DNA from: JAJNPS01 sp046589965
Lineage (GTDB): Bacteria; Pseudomonadota; Alphaproteobacteria; Rhodobacterales; Rhodobacteraceae
Length of the DNA: 14,482 nt
Direction: 5' to 3'
Assembly (NCBI GenBank): GCA_046589965.1
Contig: JBKJVF010000269.1
Location: forward strand, 1 to 14,482
Below are positions 7,781 to 13,960 of this stretch, one piece after another. Position 1 is the first letter of the stretch. Each line of letters begins with the position of its first letter. The notes beneath the pieces were generated by a model, which worked only from the letters and a program-made list of their open reading frames with translations, was not told the origin of the DNA and searched no databases. The translations under genes were made by a program, and so were the position numbers.

Positions 7781-7795
7781 CTAACCGATTGTTAA
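7781..7795. promoter_or_regulatory. Candidate CtrA binding site
   Basis: The sequence CTAACCGATTGTTAA, read on the minus strand as TTAACAATCGGTTAG, matches the alphaproteobacterial CtrA consensus TTAA-N7-TTAA(C) with exact seven-base spacing and one mismatch. It lies about 46 bases from the fliL ATG and 58 from the fliF start, where a CtrA site could serve both promoters. CtrA controls flagellar genes in roseobacters and Caulobacter; occupancy here is inferred. Confidence 0.6.
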
Positions 7796-7808
7796 GACGC
7801 ATCCTTCA

Positions 7809-7847
7809 ATTCTCCCTCATGCGGCGGAGAATCCGGCTGCGGGAGAA
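7809..7847 (+). promoter_or_regulatory. fliF leader with two competing hairpins, one covering the ribosome binding site
   Basis: TTCTCCC (7810-7816) is the exact complement of GGGAGAA (7841-7847), which contains the fliF Shine-Dalgarno. The same segment, ATTCTCC (7809-7815), is also the exact complement of GGAGAAT (7826-7832). The two 7-bp pairings exclude each other, as in a translational switch. The stems are short, so this may be coincidental. Confidence 0.35.
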
Positions 7848-7852
7848 ATGCG

Positions 7853-9433
7853 TTGCAAAATCTGGTGGCGATCTGGTCGGGAATGGACATGCGGCGGCGC
7901 ATTGTCGTGATCGGTGCGACGCTTGCGATGTTCATGGCGGTGCTGGGGTTGGCGCGGTTTTCATCGACCCCCGGCATGTCGTTGCTTTACGCAGGCCTTG
8001 ATCCCAAAGCCGCCGGCGAAGTGATCGCCGCACTGGAACAGCAGGGCGTCGCCTATGAGGTCAAGGGCGATGCAATCCATGTGCCATCGGCTCAGCGCGA
8101 CGGACTGCGCATGGCGCTTGCCAGCGAAGGACTGCCGGCAAATGGTGGGGCGGGATATGAGCTTTTGGACCAGTTGTCGGGGTTTTCCACGACGTCACAA
8201 ATGTTTGACGCCGCATATTGGCGCGCCAAAGAGGGTGAGCTTGCCCGCACCATTCTGGCCAATCCGCAGATCCGCTCGGCCCGCGTCCACATTGCTCAGG
8301 CCCCCGCGCAACCGTTTCAAAAGGATCAGACATCCACTGCCAGCATCACCGTCACGACATCATCCCGCCTGACTGAAAGCCAGACACAGGCCATCCGGCA
8401 TCTGGTTGCCGCCGCTGTGGTGTCGATGCTGCCCGCGAATGTCGAAGTGATCGACGCCGTCCACGGGCTGATGCCCCAAGACGGCAAAAACGGCACGCAG
8501 GGATCGGACGCGGAAAGCCGCGCGGCAGAAATCAGATCGAATGTCGAACGGCTGTTGTCGGCGCGGGTCGGCGCCGGCAAGGCGGTGGTCGAGGTTGCAG
8601 TCGATCTTGTCACCGAAAGCGAGCAGATTACCGAACGCACGTTTGATCCGCAGGGACGCGTCGCGATCTCGTCCGAAACGGAAGAGCGCAGCGGATCGAA
8701 TCAGGCTGCGGGTGGTGCGGTGACGGTAGCGTCGAACTTGCCTGAGGGCGACACGCAGGGCGGTGCGGGCGCAAAGAACGAAAGCACCGAAACAAAAGAG
8801 CGCGTGAACTACGAAGTGTCCGAGACGCAACGCGAAATCGTGCGGGCGCCCGGCGCGGTGCGGCGACTGTCGGTCGCCGTGCTGGTCGACGGGCAGATGG
8901 TCGCAGGCGCGGACGGGGTCCCGGTCTGGCAGCCCCGCACCGAAGAAGAGCTCGTGGTGCTGCGCGATCTGGTCAAGTCAGCGGTGGGACTTGATGAGAC
9001 TCGCGGTGACGTGTTGACGCTGCGGTCGTTGGAGTTTCAGGCCATCGCGGTGGACGGGACACTGGCAGAGCCCAGCTTCATGCCGCAAATGGGGCCCATC
9101 GATACGATGTCGGCCTTGCAGATCGCCGTTCTGGCCTTTGTTGCGCTGGTGCTCGGGCTTTTCGTATTGCGCCCGATCCTGGCCTCAAGCCGGTCACAGC
9201 TGGCTTTGCCGTCGCCTTCGGGAATACTCGCCCTGCCGGGGTCGTCGGCGCTGACGGGCGAAATCACCAGCGATGGCATGGTGTTGGAGGGAAGTCCGCC
9301 CCCTTCGCGACGTCTAGGTGACAATGCGGGCGAGGACCCTGTGTCCCGGCTCCGCCGTCTGATCGAGGCGCGGCAAACGGAATCTGTCGAAGTGCTCCGC
9401 GGCTGGATGGAGCGTGAGGATGAGGTGCGATGA
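7853..9433 (+). CDS. fliF: FliF, flagellar MS-ring protein
   Basis: 526 residues, slightly shorter than E. coli FliF (552). Two membrane helices bracket a large periplasmic part: about 17-36 (IVVIGATLAMFMAVLG) and about 421-443 (LQIAVLAFVALVLGLFVL). Ring-building motifs are clear: LLYAGLDPKAAGEV, GLPANGGAGYELLD, FDAAYWRAKEGELARTI and SARVHIAQAP. The cytoplasmic tail ends RLRRLIEARQTESVEVL and GWMEREDEVR, the FliG-binding segment. The start is a rare TTG with GGAG seven bases upstream; the N-terminus QNLVAIWSGMDMRRR looks family-like, so I prefer it over ATGs at 7883 or 7889. An out-of-frame ATG at 7848 opens only a 20-codon frame. First gene of the rightward operon; its stop overlaps fliH. 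Confidence 0.95.
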   Translation: MQNLVAIWSGMDMRRRIVVIGATLAMFMAVLGLARFSSTPGMSLLYAGLDPKAAGEVIAALEQQGVAYEVKGDAIHVPSAQRDGLRMALASEGLPANGGAGYELLDQLSGFSTTSQMFDAAYWRAKEGELARTILANPQIRSARVHIAQAPAQPFQKDQTSTASITVTTSSRLTESQTQAIRHLVAAAVVSMLPANVEVIDAVHGLMPQDGKNGTQGSDAESRAAEIRSNVERLLSARVGAGKAVVEVAVDLVTESEQITERTFDPQGRVAISSETEERSGSNQAAGGAVTVASNLPEGDTQGGAGAKNESTETKERVNYEVSETQREIVRAPGAVRRLSVAVLVDGQMVAGADGVPVWQPRTEEELVVLRDLVKSAVGLDETRGDVLTLRSLEFQAIAVDGTLAEPSFMPQMGPIDTMSALQIAVLAFVALVLGLFVLRPILASSRSQLALPSPSGILALPGSSALTGEITSDGMVLEGSPPPSRRLGDNAGEDPVSRLRRLIEARQTESVEVLRGWMEREDEVR

Positions 9434-10032
9434 TGTCCCCGCTTCGTCTTGAGGTCTTTGAAGCCACGGACAGCCGCGCGGGCGCGTCCAGCATCACGCT
9501 GGAACACAGCGCCCTCGAGGAAGCCAAGCTCGCCTCATATGAACAAGGCTATGCCGCAGGCTGGGACGACGCAGCCGACGCGCAATCCGAAGATCAGGCC
9601 CGTCTTCGCGCAGATGTTGCGCGCAACCTGCAAACCCTCGGCTTTACCTTTCAGGAGGCGCGCGTCCACGTCCTGCGCGCCATCGAGCCGCTTCTGGTCG
9701 AGATGGTCACGCGATTGCTGCCCGCAACCGCGCGTGCAGCCCTCGGTCCTCTGGTTCTGGAGACGCTGTTGCCTTTGGCCGAGGGGCTGGCCGAGACCCC
9801 GGTCACACTCGTCCTGAACCCCGCGTCACGTGACGCGGTCGAGGCCATCCTCGGCAAGACCAGCGGTCTGCCCTTGACGGTGGTTGACGAACCGACACTG
9901 GGCGAAGGCCAGGTTTATCTCAGGCTTGGCACGACCGAAGCACGCATTGATCTCGACGCGGCGGTATCTGCAATCGGCGCGGCCGTCGCGGGATTTTACA
10001 CATTGATCGAAGAGGACCGAAAACATGGATGA
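9430..10032 (+). CDS. fliH: FliH, regulator of the flagellar export ATPase
   Basis: 200 residues (E. coli FliH is about 235). Near the N-terminus it has YEQGYAAGWDDA (about 37-48), the GxxxG-type repeat of the FliH dimer helix, followed by a long helical region and a C-terminal domain with LVLNPASRDAVEAIL and GQVYLRLGTTEARIDLDAA, the pattern of FliH/YscL C-terminal domains. FliH holds the FliI ATPase and links it to the C ring through FliN, which is the next gene. Two in-frame ATGs (9430 and 9433) are possible; a GAGG at 9422-9425 is four and seven bases away respectively, so the second is also plausible. It overlaps fliF by four bases and fliN by eight. Confidence 0.85.
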   Translation: MMSPLRLEVFEATDSRAGASSITLEHSALEEAKLASYEQGYAAGWDDAADAQSEDQARLRADVARNLQTLGFTFQEARVHVLRAIEPLLVEMVTRLLPATARAALGPLVLETLLPLAEGLAETPVTLVLNPASRDAVEAILGKTSGLPLTVVDEPTLGEGQVYLRLGTTEARIDLDAAVSAIGAAVAGFYTLIEEDRKHG

Positions 10033-10294
10033 CACCGGTGATCACAATCCTTTTGCGCAGGTCCCGATCGAGATCATGATCTCGGTCGGCAAGGCGCGAC
10101 CGCTTGTCCGTGACCTGTTGCGGATGGGCCGGGATTCCGTCCTTACGCTTGACAGGCGTGTCGATGACATGGTCGAGCTTTACGTGGGCGACCGGCTGAT
10201 CGCCCGGGGCGAATTACAAGAGATGGAGGGTGACCAAAGCGGCCAGCTTGCGGTGCGTCTGACCGAGGTTGCCAATCTCAAGGGCGGTCTGTGA
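10025..10294 (+). CDS. fliN: FliN, flagellar switch C-ring protein (short form)
   Basis: 89 residues, essentially one SpoA domain. Recognisable motifs are VPIEIMISVGKARPLVRDLLRM, SVLTLDRRVDDMVELYVGDRL and IARGELQEMEG. E. coli FliN is 137 residues; the N-terminal extension is missing, a form common in alphaproteobacteria. FliN stacks with FliM at the base of the C ring and receives FliH-FliI for export. AGAGGA nine bases before the ATG supports the start. The gene begins inside the end of fliH and its stop overlaps the fliP start, so the group is translationally coupled. Confidence 0.93.
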   Translation: MDDTGDHNPFAQVPIEIMISVGKARPLVRDLLRMGRDSVLTLDRRVDDMVELYVGDRLIARGELQEMEGDQSGQLAVRLTEVANLKGGL

Positions 10295-11013
10295 TGCGGC
10301 TGCTGGTCCTTGCCGCGGCGCTTGCCCTTGTTGCCGATCCGGCGCTTGCGCAGGATCTGTCGATCAGTCTTGGGGGTGACGGATCGCTGGCCGGGCGATC
10401 GGTCCAGCTGCTGCTGCTGATCACGGTTCTAAGCGTGGTCCCCGGGATTGCCATCACGATCACATGCTTTCCGTTTGTGGTGACGGTCCTGTCGATCCTT
10501 CGTCAGGCCATCGGTCTGCAACAATCGCCGCCCAACATGCTGATCGTCAGCCTGGCGCTGTTTCTCAGCTGGTACGTCATGGACCCGGTCATCACCGAGG
10601 CATGGCTGCGCGGTATCGAACCTTTGTCGAAGGGCACGATAGAGCTTGATGTCGCGATCCGCGAGACGCTTGCCCCCTTCCGCATCTTCATGGCGGGGCG
10701 TCTGGATCTGGACACCTTCGCAGCCCTACAGGCGCTTCGCCCTGAGGCAATCATTGCAGCCCCTGCCGATGCCGCGCTGTCGTTGTTGGTGCCGTCTTTT
10801 CTGCTCAGCGAAATCCAGCGCGCTTTCGAGATCGGGTTTCTGATCTTTCTGCCGTTCCTGATCATCGATCTGGTCGTTGCGGCGGTCCTGATGTCGATGG
10901 GCATGATGATGGTCCCACCTGCCGTCGTGGCGCTGCCCTTCAAGCTGGCCTTCTTTGTCGTGGCGGACGGCTGGAGCCTGATTGCGGGCGCGCTGGTGCG
11001 CAGCTACTTCTGA
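10294..11013 (+). CDS. fliP: FliP, flagellar export gate protein
   Basis: 239 residues from the ATG at 10294 (E. coli 245). A cleavable signal peptide is clear: MRLLVLAAALALVADPALAQ. The core has four membrane segments and the family motifs FPFVVTVLSILRQAIGLQQ then SPPNMLIVSLALFLSWYVM, and in the second half LVPSFLLSEIQRAFEIGFLI with FLPFLIIDLVVAAVLMSMGM. FliP forms the pentameric core of the export gate with FliQ and FliR. A GTG at 10291 would add one residue; the ATG shares one base with the fliN TGA (TGATG) and has AGGG nine bases upstream. It is the last gene of the rightward operon and meets flgI tail to tail across a 371-base gap. Confidence 0.96.
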   Translation: MRLLVLAAALALVADPALAQDLSISLGGDGSLAGRSVQLLLLITVLSVVPGIAITITCFPFVVTVLSILRQAIGLQQSPPNMLIVSLALFLSWYVMDPVITEAWLRGIEPLSKGTIELDVAIRETLAPFRIFMAGRLDLDTFAALQALRPEAIIAAPADAALSLLVPSFLLSEIQRAFEIGFLIFLPFLIIDLVVAAVLMSMGMMMVPPAVVALPFKLAFFVVADGWSLIAGALVRSYF

Positions 11014-11384
11014 GGCGCGCCATCAAATTTGCGTGATGCTGTCGGGCCTTGTCGGGCCATCACCACTTGCGCGCTGCAACAGATGAAGCCCCTTCGACCA
11101 TCCCGGTGTTCACTTCCAGCTGGGGGCCGCAAAGAACGGGCCGCGCGTCATCGCATCGGTTGTGACGCGCTTATGCTGCGCCCGTTGCCGCGGTGGCCTG
11201 ATCCTCGGTCATTTGGTGGCGACCTCAGAAGGTGAAAACCGCTGTCCTGACTGCCCGGAATACGGGCACGGCCATGCGCCGCCGACGTTGTTCCTTTGGG
11301 ACGAGTCGTAACGTGTGGAACCCGAAGGGGGAGCGGTTGCGGTCGCCCGACCAAGATGCTGGGATCTATCGGCCGCGCCTGCCG
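11014..11384. other. Convergent intergenic region between fliP and flgI
   Basis: Both flanking operons end here, so terminators are expected. I see two hairpins: GTGATG (11033-11038) with CATCAC (11058-11063) around a 19-base loop containing a direct repeat of TGTCGGGCC, and a tighter TGCCCG/CGGGCA (11252-11268) with a five-base loop. Neither has a T-run on either strand, so no classical terminator can be called. The region also holds a small zinc-ribbon-like reading frame on the plus strand. No tRNA or mobile-element signature is visible. Confidence 0.5.
11162..11311 (+). CDS. Uncertain small zinc-ribbon-like protein, or gene remnant
   Basis: A plus-strand frame open from 11087 to a TAA at 11309-11311 contains a C-x2-C ... 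C-x2-C pattern: LCCARCRGG, then 18 residues after the first pair, then CPDCPEYGH. This is the spacing class of a zinc ribbon. The frame has about 70% G/C at third positions, compatible with the coding style of the neighbours. The problem is the start: TGA closes the frame at 11084, and the only candidate initiator is GTG at 11162 (49 residues) with no ribosome binding site. It may be a decayed gene, a real small protein with an unusual start, or chance in GC-rich DNA. Function unknown. Confidence 0.25.
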   Translation: MTRLCCARCRGGLILGHLVATSEGENRCPDCPEYGHGHAPPTLFLWDES

Positions 11385-12485
11385 TCAGTTCACAAGGAAC
11401 TCCGCGTGCAATGCGCCTGCTGCGTTGATGCTTTTCAGGATGTCGATCATGTCATGCGGGGCTACACCCAGCGCGTTCAGTCCTGCCACAACCTCGGACA
11501 GGCTGGTGCCGCCGGTGATTTCGGCCATGCCGGTTCCGCGGTCCTTGGAAATGCCTGCCGAACTGCGCGGCACGACGATGCTTTCGCCGTCGGAGAAGGG
11601 GTTCGGCTGCACCACCATCGGACTTTCCTCGATCCGAAGAGTCAGGCCGCCCTGAGCCACGGCGACGCGGCTGATGCGGACATCCTCGCCCATGACGATG
11701 GTTCCGGACCTCTGGTCGACAACGACACGGGCGCGCGACGTGGGTTCGACCGTCAGCCCTTCGATCCTGGCCAGTACATGCGCGGGAGAGGCCATGTGGG
11801 CCGCGCCCAGATCTATCGCCAGGGTGCCCGCATCCAGCATCGCTGCAATGGACCGCCCAAACTCCCGGTTGATGGCGCTTTCGATGCGTTCTGCTGTCGT
11901 GAAATCGGCGGTCTTGAGCGCCAGCCGCAGGGATGTCAGCGATGTGAAGTCAAAATCGACCTCGCGTTCGATGCGTGCGCCCGAAGGGATCACTCCTGCG
12001 GTCGGCACACCTTGAACCACACGTGCGGCGTCGCCTTCTGCCGACACGCCACCTGCAAGGATCGTGCCCTGCGCGACAGCATAGATCTGGCCGTCCGCAC
12101 CGTTAAGCGGCGTCATGATCAACGTGCCCCCAAGAAGGCTTTTCGCGTCGCCAATGGCCGATACCGTGACGTCGATGCGACCACCCGCGCGGCCAAAGGC
12201 CGGCAGTGTCGCGGTCACGAAAACTGCCGCGACATTCTTGGGTCGATATTCTTCGCCCGCGACATTCACGCCAAGCCGCTCCAGCAGGTTCGCCATGATC
12301 TCTTCGGTAAATGGCGCGTTGCGGATGCCGTCCCCCGTGCCGTTCAAACCGACGACAAGGCCCGTGCCAACCAGATCGTTGCCGCGCACCCCGTCGAATT
12401 CGACAAGATCCTTGATGCGGATCGGGCCCGCCCAGAGAACCGACGGGAGGGCCAGCAACAGGCAAACAATGAAGACGCTGCGCAT
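11385..12485 (-). CDS. flgI: FlgI, flagellar P-ring protein
   Basis: 366 residues, matching E. coli FlgI (365). A signal peptide (residues 1-19, ending VLWA) is followed by GPIRIKDLVEFDGVRGNDLV and GTGLVVGLNGTGDG, the hallmark FlgI N-terminus. The C-terminal part retains SGTIVMGEDVRI and MIDILKSINAAGALHAEF. FlgI assembles in the periplasm around the rod as a bushing in the peptidoglycan layer and needs the FlgA chaperone, which is not in the window. The ATG shares one base with the flgL TGA (TGATG), with GGTGGA upstream, so it is coupled to flgL as the third gene of flgK-flgL-flgI. Confidence 0.96.
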   Translation of the reverse strand: MRSVFIVCLLLALPSVLWAGPIRIKDLVEFDGVRGNDLVGTGLVVGLNGTGDGIRNAPFTEEIMANLLERLGVNVAGEEYRPKNVAAVFVTATLPAFGRAGGRIDVTVSAIGDAKSLLGGTLIMTPLNGADGQIYAVAQGTILAGGVSAEGDAARVVQGVPTAGVIPSGARIEREVDFDFTSLTSLRLALKTADFTTAERIESAINREFGRSIAAMLDAGTLAIDLGAAHMASPAHVLARIEGLTVEPTSRARVVVDQRSGTIVMGEDVRISRVAVAQGGLTLRIEESPMVVQPNPFSDGESIVVPRSSAGISKDRGTGMAEITGGTSLSEVVAGLNALGVAPHDMIDILKSINAAGALHAEFLVN

Positions 12486-13483
12486 CAGATGTAATCCACC
12501 AGGCTAAGGCGAGACAGTCTCGCGGTGATTGAATAGATCGATTTCAGCTGGTTTTCGGCAGCCTCGAGCCGGGTTGCGGCTTCATAGGGGTCAACCTCGA
12601 GCAGAGCGTTGCGCGCAAGCCCAAGGGCAGTTTGCTCGTTGGCGTTCCGGGTCGTGGCGGCGCCGATGCGTTCTTCGGCAAGGCCGATGCGGGCGGCAAG
12701 ATAGGTGCGGTCATTGGCCGAGGTCAGCAGCGCCTCGCCAGATTGGCGCGCCAAGGCAATGCGCCCCTCCGGACTGCCTGCCAGAACGCCCGTGTTCAGC
12801 AGTGCCGCCATGGCCAGGCCCCGCAATGTCGCGCGGATGGCAGGGTCTGTGGCGCGCACATCAAGATCAGCCTCTTCGCCCGGCGCCACGTCGACCGGCT
12901 GGGTGGCGCCGCCGCCTTGATAAGTTGCATCAAACCCCGCTGGCGAGGCGAACCAGGCATCGATGGCCGTGACGACGTCCTCAGCCGTCGCCACCGGGCC
13001 AAGGCTCGATTGAAGGCTGGAAAGCCAGGTATCGGCATCAGGCAGGGGGGAGGTTTGGGTGGCAACACCGGAAAAAAGCGAGCGGTCGGCAAACCGGGTA
13101 TTCAATGCGCCGATCACACTGCGCAGATCACTTTGGGCCTGCCGCGCTGCGGTGTCGATCTCGCCAGTGGCTCCGGCGGATGACACTGTCAGCAGCGTTT
13201 TGGAAAGGCGTTCGGCGTATTCGGATATCGTCCCGATGACCGTTTGCATGGCGGTGGCGCGCATCGCCGCCTCGGTGTTGGCGGAACGGTAACCGTGCAG
13301 GCGTCCAAGTGCGCTGTCGATGCCGGAAAGTGCGCGAAAGTCGCCCCGCAGGGCAATACCAGGATCCGCGGCCTTTCCCGTTACTGCCTCCGTCGAAGCG
13401 CGCTGGAGTTCCATTTTCAGATTGTACTGGTGGCGCGACAACATCGAGGTCTGCGCCATGTCGCCCACGGAAACGCCTATCAT
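12485..13483 (-). CDS. flgL: FlgL, hook-associated protein 3 (hook-filament junction)
   Basis: 332 residues (E. coli 317). The N-terminal helix has the flagellin-like D0 pattern around SRHQYNLKMELQRASTEAVTG, and the C-terminal helix ends NQLKSIYSITARLSRLSLVDYI, a typical pairing of terminal coiled coils. The middle (about 130-220) is variable and Gly/Pro-rich, as in the outer domains of this family. FlgL forms the second junction layer between hook and filament after FlgK. Its ATG follows the flgK TAA with no gap, and a GGAAT-type weak ribosome site lies within the flgK end, so expression depends on flgK translation. It stays intact next to the disrupted flgK. Confidence 0.9.
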   Translation of the reverse strand: MIGVSVGDMAQTSMLSRHQYNLKMELQRASTEAVTGKAADPGIALRGDFRALSGIDSALGRLHGYRSANTEAAMRATAMQTVIGTISEYAERLSKTLLTVSSAGATGEIDTAARQAQSDLRSVIGALNTRFADRSLFSGVATQTSPLPDADTWLSSLQSSLGPVATAEDVVTAIDAWFASPAGFDATYQGGGATQPVDVAPGEEADLDVRATDPAIRATLRGLAMAALLNTGVLAGSPEGRIALARQSGEALLTSANDRTYLAARIGLAEERIGAATTRNANEQTALGLARNALLEVDPYEAATRLEAAENQLKSIYSITARLSRLSLVDYI

Positions 13484-13957
13484 TTATCCAATTCCCAACA
13501 AGGATTTGATCATGTTGTCGACCGCCTGCATCACCTTTGCATTGGCCGCGTAACTTTGTTCGATTTGCAACAGGGACCGGAGCTCCTGATCGGTGTCGAC
13601 CCCGTCCTGCAGTTCCATCTCTTGCAGGGCGGTTAGCTGGGCAGAGGCGTAGCTGGCCTCGCTCGCCCGCTGGACACGCGCTTGGGATACCGTCGACAAA
13701 AGATCGCCAGACAGGGTGGCAAAGCTGCGCATGCCGGCCATGAACCCGCCCGAGGCCGGTTCGCGCGGGTCCGTCAGTGCTGTGGAAAGCGCGCGGATAA
13801 GGCCCGATTCGCCCGGGCTGCCGGGAACGGTCGCCCCCACACCGTCGCGCAGGCGCCACAGCGCGCCGCCTTGCGCGGGATCAACGGCGGGATTGATCTT
13901 CAGGCGTTGGGCGAGACCCGTCTCATTCGTCGCCAGAAATGCGTTGCCGCCATCGGT
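13484..13957 (-). pseudogene. flgK: FlgK, hook-associated protein 1, C-terminal fragment only
   Basis: 157 residues of the FlgK C-terminal region: GGNAFLATNETGLAQ and NPAVDPAQGGALWRLRDG (the FlgK outer to inner domain transition), and the D0 helix SYASAQLTALQEMEL, LLQIEQSYAANAKVMQAV and DNMIKSLLGIG. A full FlgK has about 450-550 residues; the first two thirds or more are missing. Upstream, the frame meets TAG at 13958-13960 exactly where sequence homologous to another gene begins, so the truncation is at the rearrangement junction, not at a normal start. GTG at 13838-13840 could in theory restart translation but would give only 118 residues. If the junction is real, flgK is broken and no filament could be joined unless another copy exists. 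Confidence 0.88.
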
Positions 13958-13960
13958 CTA
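13952..13960. other. Rearrangement or chimera junction
   Basis: To the left is flgK on the minus strand; to the right is the copy of the large exported protein gene on the plus strand. The nine bases ATCGGTCTA belong to the copy (codons Ile-Gly-Leu), while ACCGAT on the minus strand reads plausibly as flgK codons Thr-Asp. Up to about six bases of microhomology may therefore be shared. No insertion sequence, long inverted repeat or tRNA sits at the joint. Confidence 0.85.

Larger units (their letters stand above)
7736..7852. promoter_or_regulatory. Divergent promoter region between fliL and fliF
   Basis: This 117-base region is the only divergent gap in the window and must drive the leftward fliL-to-fliR operon and the rightward fliF-to-fliP operon. 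It is AT-rich in its middle (about 7760-7800) and contains a near-consensus CtrA box. No sigma-28 or sigma-54 type element is obvious. Confidence 0.7.

Noticed and set aside
11029..11235. 68-residue plus-strand frame after fliP
   Set aside because: Arg/Pro-rich, no ribosome site and no recognisable pattern; the alternative frame with paired cysteines is the more coding-like one.
11232..12494. 420-residue plus-strand open frame opposite flgI
   Set aside because: It lies antisense to a full-length, well-matched FlgI; its composition (Arg/His/Gln/Cys rich) is typical of shadow frames.
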